Assembly: GCF_007991615.1 (NCBI RefSeq) | Contig: NZ_BJYR01000023.1 | Span: 22,043 to 86,042 of the forward strand | Length of the DNA stretch: 64,000 nt | Direction: 5' to 3' | Source: Novosphingobium sediminis | GTDB lineage: Bacteria > Pseudomonadota > Alphaproteobacteria > Sphingomonadales > Sphingomonadaceae | Shown here: one piece after another, positions 49,121-57,844 of the stretch | Layout of the letters: every line of letters begins with the position of its first letter | Numbering within the stretch: position 1 is the stretch's first letter | The notes under the pieces: model-generated | The model's input: only the letters and a program-made list of their open reading frames with translations | Databases searched by the model: none | Told to the model about the DNA's origin: nothing | Made by a program: the position numbers and the translations under genes

Positions 49121-50125
49121 ATGGACGAATCGCGGGGTCTCGCGCTCGTAACCGGCGTGTCGGGTTTCGTCGGCTCGGCTGTCGCGCGGCAGCTGGCAGA
49201 GGCCGGCTACCGGGTGCGCGGTCTTGTCCGCGCGACAAGTCCGCGCGGCAATCTCGTCGATTTTCCCGGCGAACTTATGGAAGGCGATGCGCGCGATGAA
49301 GCGAGCGTTGTCCGCGCGATGGAAGGCGCCCAGTTCCTCTGCCACGTCGCCGCCGATTACCGGCTGTGGGCGCCCGATCCGGAGGAGATCGTGCGCAACA
49401 ACCTTGCCAGCACCGGTGCGGTCATGCGCGCTGCCTTGCAGGCCGGGGTGGAACGCGTGGTCTACACCAGCAGCGTCGCCACGCTGAAGCCCTCCGATGC
49501 TGGCGCGGTTGACGAGCGAAACGCCGCCAGCCCGGATCAGGCCGTGGGCGCCTATAAGCGCAGCAAGGTCGTGGCGGAGCGGCTGGTCGAACAGATGGTC
49601 GCCGAGCAGGGGCTGCCAGCGGTCATCGTCCTCCCGTCGACCCCCATCGGCCCGCGCGATATCAAGCCGACGCCGACGGGGCGGATCATCGTCGAGGCTG
49701 CCAATGGCCGCATGCCCGCCTATGTCGATTCCGGCCTGAACCTCGTCCATGTCGACGATGTGGCGCATGGTCACCGCCTTGCTCTGGAACAGGGCCGGGT
49801 GGGCGAGCGCTATATCCTTGGCGGGCAGGATGTGATGCTGAAGGACATGCTCGTTTGCATCGCTGCCGAGATGGGCCGCCGCCCGCCGCGGGTGCGCCTG
49901 CCGGTCGCGCCGCTGATGCCGCTGGCGTGGCTCAACGAGGCATGGTCGCGCGCCACCGGCAAGACCGATCCCTTCCTCACGCTCGATTCGCTGCGCATGT
50001 CGCGCCACCGCATGTTCTTCCGGTCTGACAAGGCGGCCAGCGAACTCGGCTACCGCGCACGGCCATGGGGCGATGCGGTGCGCGATGCGATTGGCTGGTT
50101 CCGGCAAGCGGGCATGATCGGATGA
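49121..50125 (+). CDS. hpnA: HpnA, hopanoid-associated NAD-dependent epimerase/dehydratase-like protein
   Basis: The 334-residue extended SDR shows ALVTGVSGFVGSAVARQLAEAG (cofactor loop), YTSSVATL (Ser), AYKRSKVVAE (YxxxK active site, Tyr and Lys present), IVLPSTPIGPRDIKPTPTGR and YVDSGLNLVHVDDVAHGH, the HpnA-type pattern. It begins the forward hopanoid operon, and its stop overlaps hpnB as ATGA. HpnA is conserved in hopanoid loci; its reaction is unproven. It may act on sugar or polyol side-chain precursors. Confidence 0.92.
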   Translation: MDESRGLALVTGVSGFVGSAVARQLAEAGYRVRGLVRATSPRGNLVDFPGELMEGDARDEASVVRAMEGAQFLCHVAADYRLWAPDPEEIVRNNLASTGAVMRAALQAGVERVVYTSSVATLKPSDAGAVDERNAASPDQAVGAYKRSKVVAERLVEQMVAEQGLPAVIVLPSTPIGPRDIKPTPTGRIIVEAANGRMPAYVDSGLNLVHVDDVAHGHRLALEQGRVGERYILGGQDVMLKDMLVCIAAEMGRRPPRVRLPVAPLMPLAWLNEAWSRATGKTDPFLTLDSLRMSRHRMFFRSDKAASELGYRARPWGDAVRDAIGWFRQAGMIG

Positions 50126-51252
50126 TCCTGCCTGCGCTCGGGGCGCTTTCGTTGATAATCTGGCTCGTGCTTCTTCTGGGGCGCGACATGTTCTGGTTGG
50201 CGCGCGAACGCGATACCCACGCGATGCCGCCCGAGCCGCAGGCGTGGCCGGAAGTCGTCGCGGTCGTTCCCGCGCGCGACGAAGCAGACGTCATCGCGCG
50301 CTCGGTCGGCAGCCTTCTTCGGCAGGACTATCCCGGCCCCTTCCGCGTCATCCTTGTCGACGATCAGAGCAGCGACGGTACTGCCGATATCGCCCGCGCA
50401 CTGGGCTCAGACCGGCTCAAAGTGCTAACCGGTGCGCCGCTTGCGCGCGGGTGGACGGGCAAGCTCTGGGCCGTCTCTCAAGGCGTCGCGCGCGCTGGCG
50501 AAACGCCGCGCTACCTCTGGCTGACCGATGCCGATATCGAACATGCGCCAGATACGTTGCGGATGCTCGTCACACGCGGCGAAGCAGGCGGGCTCTCGCT
50601 CGTCTCGCTGATGGCGCTGCTCCACTGCGAGACGCCGCCGGAGCGCATGCTTGTCCCAGCCTTCGTGTTCTTCTTCCAGATGCTCTATCCCTTCGGCGCG
50701 GTGAACCGTCCGTCAGGCCTCGGCGCGGCGGCGGGTGGGTGCATGCTGGTGCGGCGCACATCGCTCGAGGCTGCTGGCGGGATTGCCGCGATCCGGGGCG
50801 CGCTGATCGATGATTGCACGCTCGGTGCGCTGCTCAAGCGGCAGGGGCCGGTCTGGCTCGGCCTGACGCGCCGTTCGCGCAGTATCCGGCCCTATCGCGG
50901 TTTTGCGCCGGTTGCGGCGATGATTTCGCGTTCGGCCTATGCGCAGCTGCGCTATTCGCCGGTTCTGCTTGCCGGAACCGTGTTCGGGATGGTCCTCGTC
51001 TACCTCGCGCCGCCCGTGCTCGCCTTGTTCGGGGATGGGCTCGCCCGCTGGCTCGGGCTTGCGGCGTGGGCGATCATGTCCTTGACGTTCCAACCCATGC
51101 TCCGCTTCTACCGACGCTCCCCGCTGTGGGGTGTGGCGCTTCCCGGGATTGCGGCTTTTTACCTAGGCTGCACCATGCTATCGGCATGGCAACACTTGCG
51201 CGGGCGGGGCGGCATGTGGAAGGGGCGAGCCCAGGCAGCGGCAGGATTGTAA
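50122..51252 (+). CDS. hpnB: HpnB, hopanoid-associated glycosyltransferase-like protein
   Basis: The ATG at 50122 overlaps the hpnA stop. The 376-residue protein has an N-terminal helix (LGALSLIIWLVLLLGRDMFWL), a GT2 core (VVAVVPARDEADVIARSVGSL, VILVDDQSSDGTADIARAL, LWLTDADIEHAPDTL with DxD, GAAAGGCMLVRR, LIDDCTLGALLK) and C-terminal membrane helices. The family is conserved in hopanoid loci with no proven acceptor. Its stop TAA shares its last base with the hpnC ATG (TAATG), so translation is coupled. Confidence 0.92.
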   Translation: MILPALGALSLIIWLVLLLGRDMFWLARERDTHAMPPEPQAWPEVVAVVPARDEADVIARSVGSLLRQDYPGPFRVILVDDQSSDGTADIARALGSDRLKVLTGAPLARGWTGKLWAVSQGVARAGETPRYLWLTDADIEHAPDTLRMLVTRGEAGGLSLVSLMALLHCETPPERMLVPAFVFFFQMLYPFGAVNRPSGLGAAAGGCMLVRRTSLEAAGGIAAIRGALIDDCTLGALLKRQGPVWLGLTRRSRSIRPYRGFAPVAAMISRSAYAQLRYSPVLLAGTVFGMVLVYLAPPVLALFGDGLARWLGLAAWAIMSLTFQPMLRFYRRSPLWGVALPGIAAFYLGCTMLSAWQHLRGRGGMWKGRAQAAAGL

Positions 51253-52073
51253 TGGATTCCAATACTCTAGCCTCGGGCAAAGGCGATAGCGACGAGAACT
51301 TCCCGGTCGCCAGCTTGCTGGTCAAGGCCGAGCATCGCGGCCTCGTGAAGGCGTTCTACCGGTTCGCCCGTGCGTCCGACGATATTGCCGATCATCCCAC
51401 CGCACCGCTTGAGCAGAAGCTTGCCCTGCTGGCTGCGATGCGTGCCGGGCTGGATGGAGATGGCGCGCCCGAAGCCATGGCGCTGCGCGCGGCGATGGCG
51501 GAGCGCGGTATCGATCCGGTCCATGCGCACGATCTGCTCGAGGCCTTCACCCGCGACGTGACGGTGAAGCGCTACCAGACCTGGGATGATCTCATCGACT
51601 ACTGCCGCGTCTCCGCGATGCCCGTCGGCCGCTACGTGCTCGATGTCCACGGCGAAAGCCGCGAGACCTGGCATGGCAACGATGCCCTTTGCGCGGCATT
51701 GCAGATCATCAACCACCTGCAGGATTGCGCCAAGGACTTCCGGCAGCTTGGCCGGGTCTACATTCCTCTCGAGACAGGGATCGATGTGGATGAGCTTGGT
51801 CAGGACAAGGCGAGTGCGCAGCTGCGCGCGATCATTGCCGATCTAGCGCGTCGCACGCGCGGTCTGCTGGCTGTATCCGCCCCGTTCTCGCGGATGATCC
51901 GTGATCGCCGCCTCTCGGCAGAAGTGGCGATAATCCAGCGGCTTGCGGAAAGCCTCTGCGACCGTCTCGAACGCCGTGATCCGCTCAGCGAGCGCGTTCA
52001 CCATACCAAGGTCGAAGCGCTGTGGCTCGCCACTGGCGCGGCACTGCCCGCCCTGCTGAGGCGCGCGGCATGA
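51252..52073 (+). CDS. hpnC: HpnC, hydroxysqualene synthase
   Basis: The ATG at 51252 lies in TAATG with the hpnB stop, giving 273 residues of the squalene/phytoene synthase fold. Conserved parts are FYRFARASDDIADHP (first Asp-rich region), LLEAFTRDVTVKRYQTWDDL, YCRVSAMPVGRYVL and INHLQDCAKDFRQLGRVYIP (second Asp-rich region). In the three-step bacterial pathway HpnD makes presqualene diphosphate, HpnC converts it to hydroxysqualene, and HpnE reduces that to squalene. The start of hpnD overlaps its stop as ATGA. Confidence 0.92.
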   Translation: MDSNTLASGKGDSDENFPVASLLVKAEHRGLVKAFYRFARASDDIADHPTAPLEQKLALLAAMRAGLDGDGAPEAMALRAAMAERGIDPVHAHDLLEAFTRDVTVKRYQTWDDLIDYCRVSAMPVGRYVLDVHGESRETWHGNDALCAALQIINHLQDCAKDFRQLGRVYIPLETGIDVDELGQDKASAQLRAIIADLARRTRGLLAVSAPFSRMIRDRRLSAEVAIIQRLAESLCDRLERRDPLSERVHHTKVEALWLATGAALPALLRRAA

Positions 52074-52900
52074 CCACGGCCAGCACAGCACCCACGCAGG
52101 CCACCCGCAGTTCGTTCTACGCCGGTATGCGCGTCCTTCCCAAGGACGAGCGCTATGCGATGTACGCGGTCTACGATTTCTGCCGCTTCGTTGATGATAT
52201 CGCTGACGACCAGCATGGCGACCGCGCCGCCCGCAAGATCGAGCTCGACGCATGGCGCGCGGATATCGACGCGCTCTACGAGGGGCGCGATCCGGGCCGG
52301 GCGGCCTTCCTCAAGGAGGCCGTCCACCGTTTCGCGCTGGACCGGGCCGATTTCATCGCGGTGATCGACGGCATGGCCATCGACGTTGCGCAGGATGTGC
52401 GTTGGCCCACGGAAGCCGAGCTCGATACCTATTGCGACCACGTCGCCTCAGCCGTTGGCCGACTTTCGGTGAAGATCTTCGGCATGGACGATGAACCGGG
52501 CCTTGCGCTCGCGTATCACTTGGGCCGCGCGCTTCAGTACACCAACATCCTGCGCGATATCGACGAGGATGCTGCCATTGGCCGCGTCTATATGCCGCTC
52601 GAAGCGCTGCGCCACGCTGGTATCGAGCCCACCACGCCCGAGGCCATTGTCACCGATCCGCGCATGGATGCCGCCGCCCGGCGCGTCGCGGCCAGAGCGC
52701 AGCAGCACTACAAGGAAGCGGCGGCCATCCTTGCGGCCAAGCCCAAGGGGCACCTGATTGCCCCGCGGCTGATGGAAATCGCTTACTCCCGCATGCTCCG
52801 CACCATGGAGCGGATCGGTTGGGCGCCGCCGCGCGAGCGTGTCAGCACGAACAAGTTGGGCCTGCTGCTCACGGTCTTTTGGCTGCTGGCGACCCGTTGA
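52070..52900 (+). CDS. hpnD: HpnD, presqualene diphosphate synthase
   Basis: The 276-residue protein of the trans-isoprenyl synthase fold starts at ATG 52070 in ATGA overlap with hpnC. It shows SFYAGMRVLPKDERYAMYAVY, then FCRFVDDIADD (first DxxxD) and YTNILRDIDEDAAIGRVYMP (second DxxxD). It condenses two farnesyl diphosphates head-to-head to presqualene diphosphate. The C-terminus ends in a short hydrophobic stretch (KLGLLLTVFWLLATR) that may touch the membrane. HpnE follows two bases after the stop. Confidence 0.93.
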   Translation: MTTASTAPTQATRSSFYAGMRVLPKDERYAMYAVYDFCRFVDDIADDQHGDRAARKIELDAWRADIDALYEGRDPGRAAFLKEAVHRFALDRADFIAVIDGMAIDVAQDVRWPTEAELDTYCDHVASAVGRLSVKIFGMDDEPGLALAYHLGRALQYTNILRDIDEDAAIGRVYMPLEALRHAGIEPTTPEAIVTDPRMDAAARRVAARAQQHYKEAAAILAAKPKGHLIAPRLMEIAYSRMLRTMERIGWAPPRERVSTNKLGLLLTVFWLLATR

Positions 52901-52902
52901 CC

Positions 52903-54150
52903 ATGGGCAAGGCGATTGTCGTCGGTGCTGGCCTCGCCGGACTATCGGCGGCGGTGCGATTGATCGAGGCGGGCTTCAAGGTCGAAATCGCCGAAGCGGC
53001 GGCGCAGGCGGGCGGGCGGTGCCGGTCGTACCACGATGCACAGCTCGGCCTCATCATCGATAACGGCAATCACCTCGTTCTCGAAGGCAATCGGGCGGTT
53101 GCCCGTTTTCGGCGGACGGTTGGGGCCAATACTCCGCTCGCCGGGCCGGACCATGCCGATTTCGCCTTCGCTGATCTTGCCACCGGCGCCCGCTGGACCA
53201 TTGGCATCAACGATGGGCCGCTGCCGTGGTGGGTGCTTTCCACCGCCCGCCGTGTGCCCGGCAGCCACCTTGGCGATTACCTCCCGCTGGCAAAGCTGCT
53301 CGCCATGGCCCCGGGCCAGACGGTCGGTCAGCGCATTCGCGCGGCGGGTCCGGTGTGGGACAAGCTGCTCGAACCCGTGCTCCTTGCCGTGCTCAACACG
53401 CCGCCTGCCGAAGGCTCCGCCGCGCTGACGGCCGCCGTGCTGCGCGAAACCCTGCTGCGCGGAGGCAAGGCGACACTTCCGCGCATCGCCGAGCCGACGC
53501 TGGCGGCGGCCTTCATCGAGCCGGCACTTGCCTGGCTGGCAGAGCACGGATCGCCCGTTGCGCTGGGCAAGCGGCTACGCGGGGTCGAGACGGACGGCAA
53601 TCGCGTGACAGCGCTGGACTGGGGCGATACGCGGCAGGACGTGACCGACGAGGCCGTCATCCTCGCCGTTCCGCCATGGATCGCGAAGGGTCTGCTGCCC
53701 GAAATCAGCACGCCTGATGCGTTCAACTCCATCGTCAACGCACACTTCGCCTTTCCGCCGCCCGCCGAAGCGCCGCCGATGCTCGCATTGCTTGGCGCGA
53801 AGGCGCAGTGGCTGTTCGCCTTTCCGGACCGCATTTCGGTGACCGTCTCTGCCGCTGACGACATTGTCGGGCTCGACCGCGAAGAGCTCGCGCGCACCTT
53901 CTGGGATGAGATCCAGCGCGCCTACGGCTTCACCGCCAGCCTCCCGGCATGGCAGATCGTCAAGGAAAAGCGCGCCACTTTCGCCGCCACGCCGGAGCAG
54001 GATGCCAAGCGTCCGCCCGCCCAGACACGCTGGCCCAATCTTCTGCTGGCTGGCGATTGGACGCAGACCGGGCTGCCGGCAACGATCGAGGGCGCGCTGC
54101 GCTCCGGTGAGAAAGCTGCGGGCTTGGCGATTGCCGCCCAGCGAGGCTAG
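52903..54150 (+). CDS. hpnE: HpnE, hydroxysqualene dehydroxylase (squalene-associated FAD desaturase)
   Basis: The start is ATG 52903, two bases after the hpnD stop; the open frame into hpnD is not used. The 415-residue flavoprotein of the amine-oxidase/phytoene-desaturase family has AIVVGAGLAGLSAAVRLIEAG (FAD motif), GGRCRSYHD, LIIDNGNHLVLEG and a C-terminal LLLAGDWTQTGLPATIEGALRSG, the second FAD-contact motif. It reduces hydroxysqualene to squalene using FADH2, completing the HpnDCE route. The shc gene begins nine bases downstream. Confidence 0.93.
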   Translation: MGKAIVVGAGLAGLSAAVRLIEAGFKVEIAEAAAQAGGRCRSYHDAQLGLIIDNGNHLVLEGNRAVARFRRTVGANTPLAGPDHADFAFADLATGARWTIGINDGPLPWWVLSTARRVPGSHLGDYLPLAKLLAMAPGQTVGQRIRAAGPVWDKLLEPVLLAVLNTPPAEGSAALTAAVLRETLLRGGKATLPRIAEPTLAAAFIEPALAWLAEHGSPVALGKRLRGVETDGNRVTALDWGDTRQDVTDEAVILAVPPWIAKGLLPEISTPDAFNSIVNAHFAFPPPAEAPPMLALLGAKAQWLFAFPDRISVTVSAADDIVGLDREELARTFWDEIQRAYGFTASLPAWQIVKEKRATFAATPEQDAKRPPAQTRWPNLLLAGDWTQTGLPATIEGALRSGEKAAGLAIAAQRG

Positions 54151-54159
54151 AAGGCGCCC

Positions 54160-56103
54160 ATGCTTGATACGCTTGAAGCTCCGTCCCGCCTCGATCTGGC
54201 AACTGTCGACGCCGCGGTCGATCGCGCTGCGAGCGCCCTGACCAAGGCGCAGCGCCCCGATGGCCACTGGGTGTTCGAACTCGAGGCCGATTGCACGATC
54301 CCCGCGGAATATGTGCTGCTGCGCCATTACCTTGGCGAGCCGGACGATCTCGAACTCGAAGCCAAGATCGGGCGCTACCTGCGCCGTATCCAGTCGGCAA
54401 AGCACGGTGGCTGGAGCTTGTTCCACGACGGCGGCTTCGATGTGAGCGCAAGCGTGAAGGCTTACTTCGCGCTCAAGATGATCGGCGATCCCGTCGATGC
54501 GCCGCACATGGTCCGCGCGCGTGAGGCGATCCTGAACGCTGGCGGGGCAGAGGCGGTCAACGTGTTTACCCGCATTCAGCTCGCGCTGTTTGCCGCCGGG
54601 CCGTGGTCCGAAGTGCCGACCATGCCGCCCGAGCTGATCCTGCTCCCGCGCTGGTTCCCGATCCACCTCTCGCGCATGTCATACTGGGCGCGCACCGTGG
54701 TCGTTCCGCTGCTGGTGCTCTGCGCGCTGCAGCCCTGCGCGCGCAATCGGCGCGGCATCAAGGTCGATGAGCTCTACAGTGGCAGGAAGCCTGCGCGCCT
54801 GTCGCAGGCCGAAGATCCCAAGTGGCTGTGGACCACCGGCTTCAATGCGCTCGACCACGTGCTCAAGGCGGGTGACAGTCTGTGGCCGAAGGGCCTGCGC
54901 AAGAAGGCGATCGATACTTGCGTTAGCTGGGTCGTTGAACGGCTCAATGGCGAAGATGGCCTCGGCGCGATCTATCCGGCGATGGCCAACAGCGTGATGA
55001 TGTTCGATCTGCTGGGCTATCCCGAAGATCACCCGCACCGCGCCATCGCGCGCAAGTCGGTCGAAAACCTCCTCGTGATCCATGAGGACGAGGCCTACTG
55101 CCAGCCCTGCGTCTCCCCGGTCTGGGATACCGCGCTCGCGTCCCACGCGATGATGGAAGCCGGTGGCGAGGCCAATGTCGCGCGTGCGCACGCCGGGCTC
55201 GATTGGCTGAAGCCGCTTCAGGTGCTCGATGTCGAAGGCGACTGGATCGACCAGCGCCCCGGCGTGCGCCCCGGCGGCTGGGCCTTCCAGTACAACAACG
55301 CGCATTACCCCGATCTCGATGATACGGCGGTCGTCGTTATGGCGATGGACCGCGCAAAAGTCGCTGACCGCATGCCGATCGAGCGCGGCCTCGAATGGAC
55401 CGTTGGCCTGCAATCGAAGAACGGCGGCTGGGGCGCCTTCGATGCCGACAACACGGCGGATTACCTCAACAACCTGCCGTTTGCCGATCACGGCGCGCTG
55501 CTCGATCCGCCGACCGCAGACGTCTCCGCGCGTTGTGTTTCGATGCTGGCGCAGCTTGGCGAGCCGCTCGATAGCCCGCGCATGGCCGCCGCCATCGACT
55601 ACCTCCGCCGCGAACAGGAGCCTGAAGGCAGCTGGTTCGGCCGCTGGGGCGTGAATTACATCTACGGCACGTGGTCGGTGCTTTGCGCGCTGAATGCTGC
55701 GGGCTTGCCGCCTGAAGACCCGGCGGTGGCCAAGGCCGTTGCATGGCTCAAGCAGGTCCAGAACCCAGACGGCGGCTGGGGCGAGGATTGCGACAGCTAT
55801 GCGCTGGATCGCAAGGGCCACACGCCCGCGCCCTCGACCGCATCGCAGACGGCATGGGCGGTGCTCGGCCTGATGGCGGCGGGTGAGGCGGATGCGCCGG
55901 AAGTCGAGCGCGGCGTGGCGTGGCTCGCCGCGAACCAGGATGCCGACGGGCTGTGGGGGCAGGAGCACTACACCGGCGGCGGGTTCCCGCGCGTGTTCTA
56001 CCTGCGCTACCACGGTTATCCCAAGTACTTCCCGCTTTGGGCCATGGCGCGCTACCGCAACCTCAAGCGTTCGAACGACCGCCGCGTTTCGGTCGGGATG
56101 TGA
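54160..56103 (+). CDS. shc: Squalene-hopene cyclase (HpnF)
   Basis: The 647-residue protein starts at ATG 54160. The catalytic acid motif D385-L-D-D388-T-A is intact in YPDLDDTAVVV. Several QW repeats occur: QRPDGHW near residue 31, QSKNGGWGAF, QVQNPDGGWGE and ANQDADGLWGQ. The long alpha6-alpha6 barrel length matches known enzymes. It protonates squalene and cyclises it to hopene and diplopterol at the inner face of the membrane. Its TGA overlaps GTG of hpnG. It is the core of the locus, and no sign of damage is seen. Confidence 0.95.
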   Translation: MLDTLEAPSRLDLATVDAAVDRAASALTKAQRPDGHWVFELEADCTIPAEYVLLRHYLGEPDDLELEAKIGRYLRRIQSAKHGGWSLFHDGGFDVSASVKAYFALKMIGDPVDAPHMVRAREAILNAGGAEAVNVFTRIQLALFAAGPWSEVPTMPPELILLPRWFPIHLSRMSYWARTVVVPLLVLCALQPCARNRRGIKVDELYSGRKPARLSQAEDPKWLWTTGFNALDHVLKAGDSLWPKGLRKKAIDTCVSWVVERLNGEDGLGAIYPAMANSVMMFDLLGYPEDHPHRAIARKSVENLLVIHEDEAYCQPCVSPVWDTALASHAMMEAGGEANVARAHAGLDWLKPLQVLDVEGDWIDQRPGVRPGGWAFQYNNAHYPDLDDTAVVVMAMDRAKVADRMPIERGLEWTVGLQSKNGGWGAFDADNTADYLNNLPFADHGALLDPPTADVSARCVSMLAQLGEPLDSPRMAAAIDYLRREQEPEGSWFGRWGVNYIYGTWSVLCALNAAGLPPEDPAVAKAVAWLKQVQNPDGGWGEDCDSYALDRKGHTPAPSTASQTAWAVLGLMAAGEADAPEVERGVAWLAANQDADGLWGQEHYTGGGFPRVFYLRYHGYPKYFPLWAMARYRNLKRSNDRRVSVGM

Positions 56104-56768
56104 GGCCGCGCACCATTGCCGTCTGCGGCCTCCACAGCGAGGCCAAGGCGATCCGGCGCGGCTGTCCGGGCATTGCCGTGCTGGCGGGCGGCGGCGATGG
56201 CGCGCGGCTTGAACGGGAGCTTGAGGCGCTGCTGCAAGCCGGTCCGGCGCTGGTCCTGTCGACCGGCCTAGGCGGCGGACTTGATCCCGAACTGGCGGTC
56301 GGAGCGCTCGTTCTCGATGGTGATGCGGCGCTGGTAAAAGCACTTGGCTCGGCGCTCCCCGCTGCGATCCGAGCGCGCATTATCGGTCAGGATGCCATTG
56401 CCACCGGGATTTCCGGCAAGGCCGCGCTGCGTCAGGCCACCGGCGCGGCGGTCGTTGATATGGAAAGCCACATCGCTGCCCGCGTGGCGCGGCATCATGG
56501 CGTCCCGTTCGCCGCGATCCGGGTTATTTCGGACGCTGCTGACGAGGAATTGCCCCCTGCCGCGCTCGTCGGCATGAGGCCGGATGGCGGGATTGCGCTA
56601 GGCGCGGTACTGGCCTCGCTGGCACGCAGACCTGCCCAGCTGCCGGCGCTGATCCGCACCGGCCGCCATGCAGGCCTCGCGCACCGGGTCTTACGCGACG
56701 TTTACGACGCGCTTGGACGCAGTGGGATTTTCCTTCGCGATTTTGGCGAGTTCGCGCTCGAGGTGTGA
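56100..56768 (+). CDS. hpnG: HpnG, adenosylhopane nucleoside phosphorylase-like protein
   Basis: The start is GTG 56100, overlapping the shc stop (GTGA). The 222-residue protein has a purine-nucleoside-phosphorylase/MTA-nucleosidase fold: TIAVCGLHSEAKAIRRG, VLSTGLGGGLDPEL, VVDMESHIAARVARHHG (substrate-binding Met-Glu) and FAAIRVISDAADEELPP (catalytic Asp). HpnG removes adenine from adenosylhopane to give ribosylhopane or its phosphate. Its last 78 bp are antisense to the end of hpnH, so the two C-termini share one piece of DNA. Confidence 0.9.
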   Translation: MRPRTIAVCGLHSEAKAIRRGCPGIAVLAGGGDGARLERELEALLQAGPALVLSTGLGGGLDPELAVGALVLDGDAALVKALGSALPAAIRARIIGQDAIATGISGKAALRQATGAAVVDMESHIAARVARHHGVPFAAIRVISDAADEELPPAALVGMRPDGGIALGAVLASLARRPAQLPALIRTGRHAGLAHRVLRDVYDALGRSGIFLRDFGEFALEV

Positions 56769-57836
56769 CGAGTAGACGTCCTCGGCGGGCCGCGCCTTCG
56801 ACAGGTCAACGTCAGGCGCCATCGGGCCTTCGGTCTTCACACCCTTGCGGCCGATCTGGAACATCTTGAGCGGATTGCGGATCGCATCGGTCGCGGCAGT
56901 GCCTTCGAAGCCGCAGTGCGTCATGCAGTTCGAGCACTTCTCGTACTTGCCGACGCCGAACTGCTCCCAGTCGGTGCCTTCCATCAGCTCCTTGAAGCTC
57001 GAGACATAGCCTTCGCCGATGAGGTAGCAGGGCTTCTGCCAGCCGAACACGGTGCGCAGCGGCATCGACCACGGGGTGCATTCGTAGGTCTGGTTGCCGG
57101 CAAGGAAATCGAGGAACAGCGGCGAATTGGTGAAGGTCCACGCCTTGCCGCCCTTGCCGCGCTTGAACACATCGCGGAAGAACTGCTTGGTACGCTCGCG
57201 ATTGAGGAAGTGCTGCTGGTCCGCCGCGCGCTCATAGGCATAGCCCGGCGAGATGGTGATCTCGACGCCGCGCTTTTCCATCTCGTCGAAGAACTTCGCC
57301 AGCCGCTCGGGATCGGCGCCATCGAACACGGTGCAATTGACTTGCACGCGGAAGCCCTTGGACTTGGCGAGCTCGATGGCCTCGATCGCCACTTCGTAGG
57401 TGCCGTCCTGATCGACCGCGTGGTCGTGCATCTGCTTGTCGCCATCGAGGTGGATCGACCAAGTGAAGAAGGGCGAGGGCTTGTAGTCGTCGATCTTCTT
57501 CTTCATCAGCAGCGCGTTGGTGCACAGGATCACCAGCTTCTTGCGCTCGATGTAGCCCTTGACGATGCGCGGCATGTCGCGGTGGAGCAGGGGCTCGCCG
57601 CCCGCAATCGAAACGGCAGGCGCGCCGCATTCCTCGATCGCTTCCATGCACTGCTCATAGCTGAGCCGCTGGTTGAGGATCGCATCCGGGTAATCGATCT
57701 TGCCGCAACCGGGGCAGGCCAGATTGCACCGCAGCAGCGGCTCGAGCATCAGGACGAGCGGATACTTCCCACCCTTGATGTGCTGGGTGAGGGTGTAGGC
57801 GCCGATCCGGGCGAGCTGGGAAAGCGGGAGTGTCAT
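56691..57836 (-). CDS. hpnH: HpnH, adenosylhopane synthase (radical SAM)
   Basis: The 381-residue protein has C37-x3-C41-x2-C44 in LLRCNLACPGCGKIDYP, the radical SAM cluster. The HpnH pattern follows: SIAGGEPLLHRDMPRIVKGY, VILCTNALLMKKKIDDY, FFTWSIHLDGDKQMHDHAVD, QVNCTVFDGADPERLAKF, and a C-terminal KCSNCMTHCGFEGTAA that may bind an auxiliary element. It adds 5'-deoxyadenosine to hopene, the first step of side-chain extension. The gene is co-directional with ispH, eight bases downstream, and converges on hpnG with 78 bp of overlap. Confidence 0.93.
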   Translation of the reverse strand: MTLPLSQLARIGAYTLTQHIKGGKYPLVLMLEPLLRCNLACPGCGKIDYPDAILNQRLSYEQCMEAIEECGAPAVSIAGGEPLLHRDMPRIVKGYIERKKLVILCTNALLMKKKIDDYKPSPFFTWSIHLDGDKQMHDHAVDQDGTYEVAIEAIELAKSKGFRVQVNCTVFDGADPERLAKFFDEMEKRGVEITISPGYAYERAADQQHFLNRERTKQFFRDVFKRGKGGKAWTFTNSPLFLDFLAGNQTYECTPWSMPLRTVFGWQKPCYLIGEGYVSSFKELMEGTDWEQFGVGKYEKCSNCMTHCGFEGTAATDAIRNPLKMFQIGRKGVKTEGPMAPDVDLSKARPAEDVYSSHLERELAKIAKENPTASKRVVNVA

Positions 57837-57844
57837 CGGGTATC

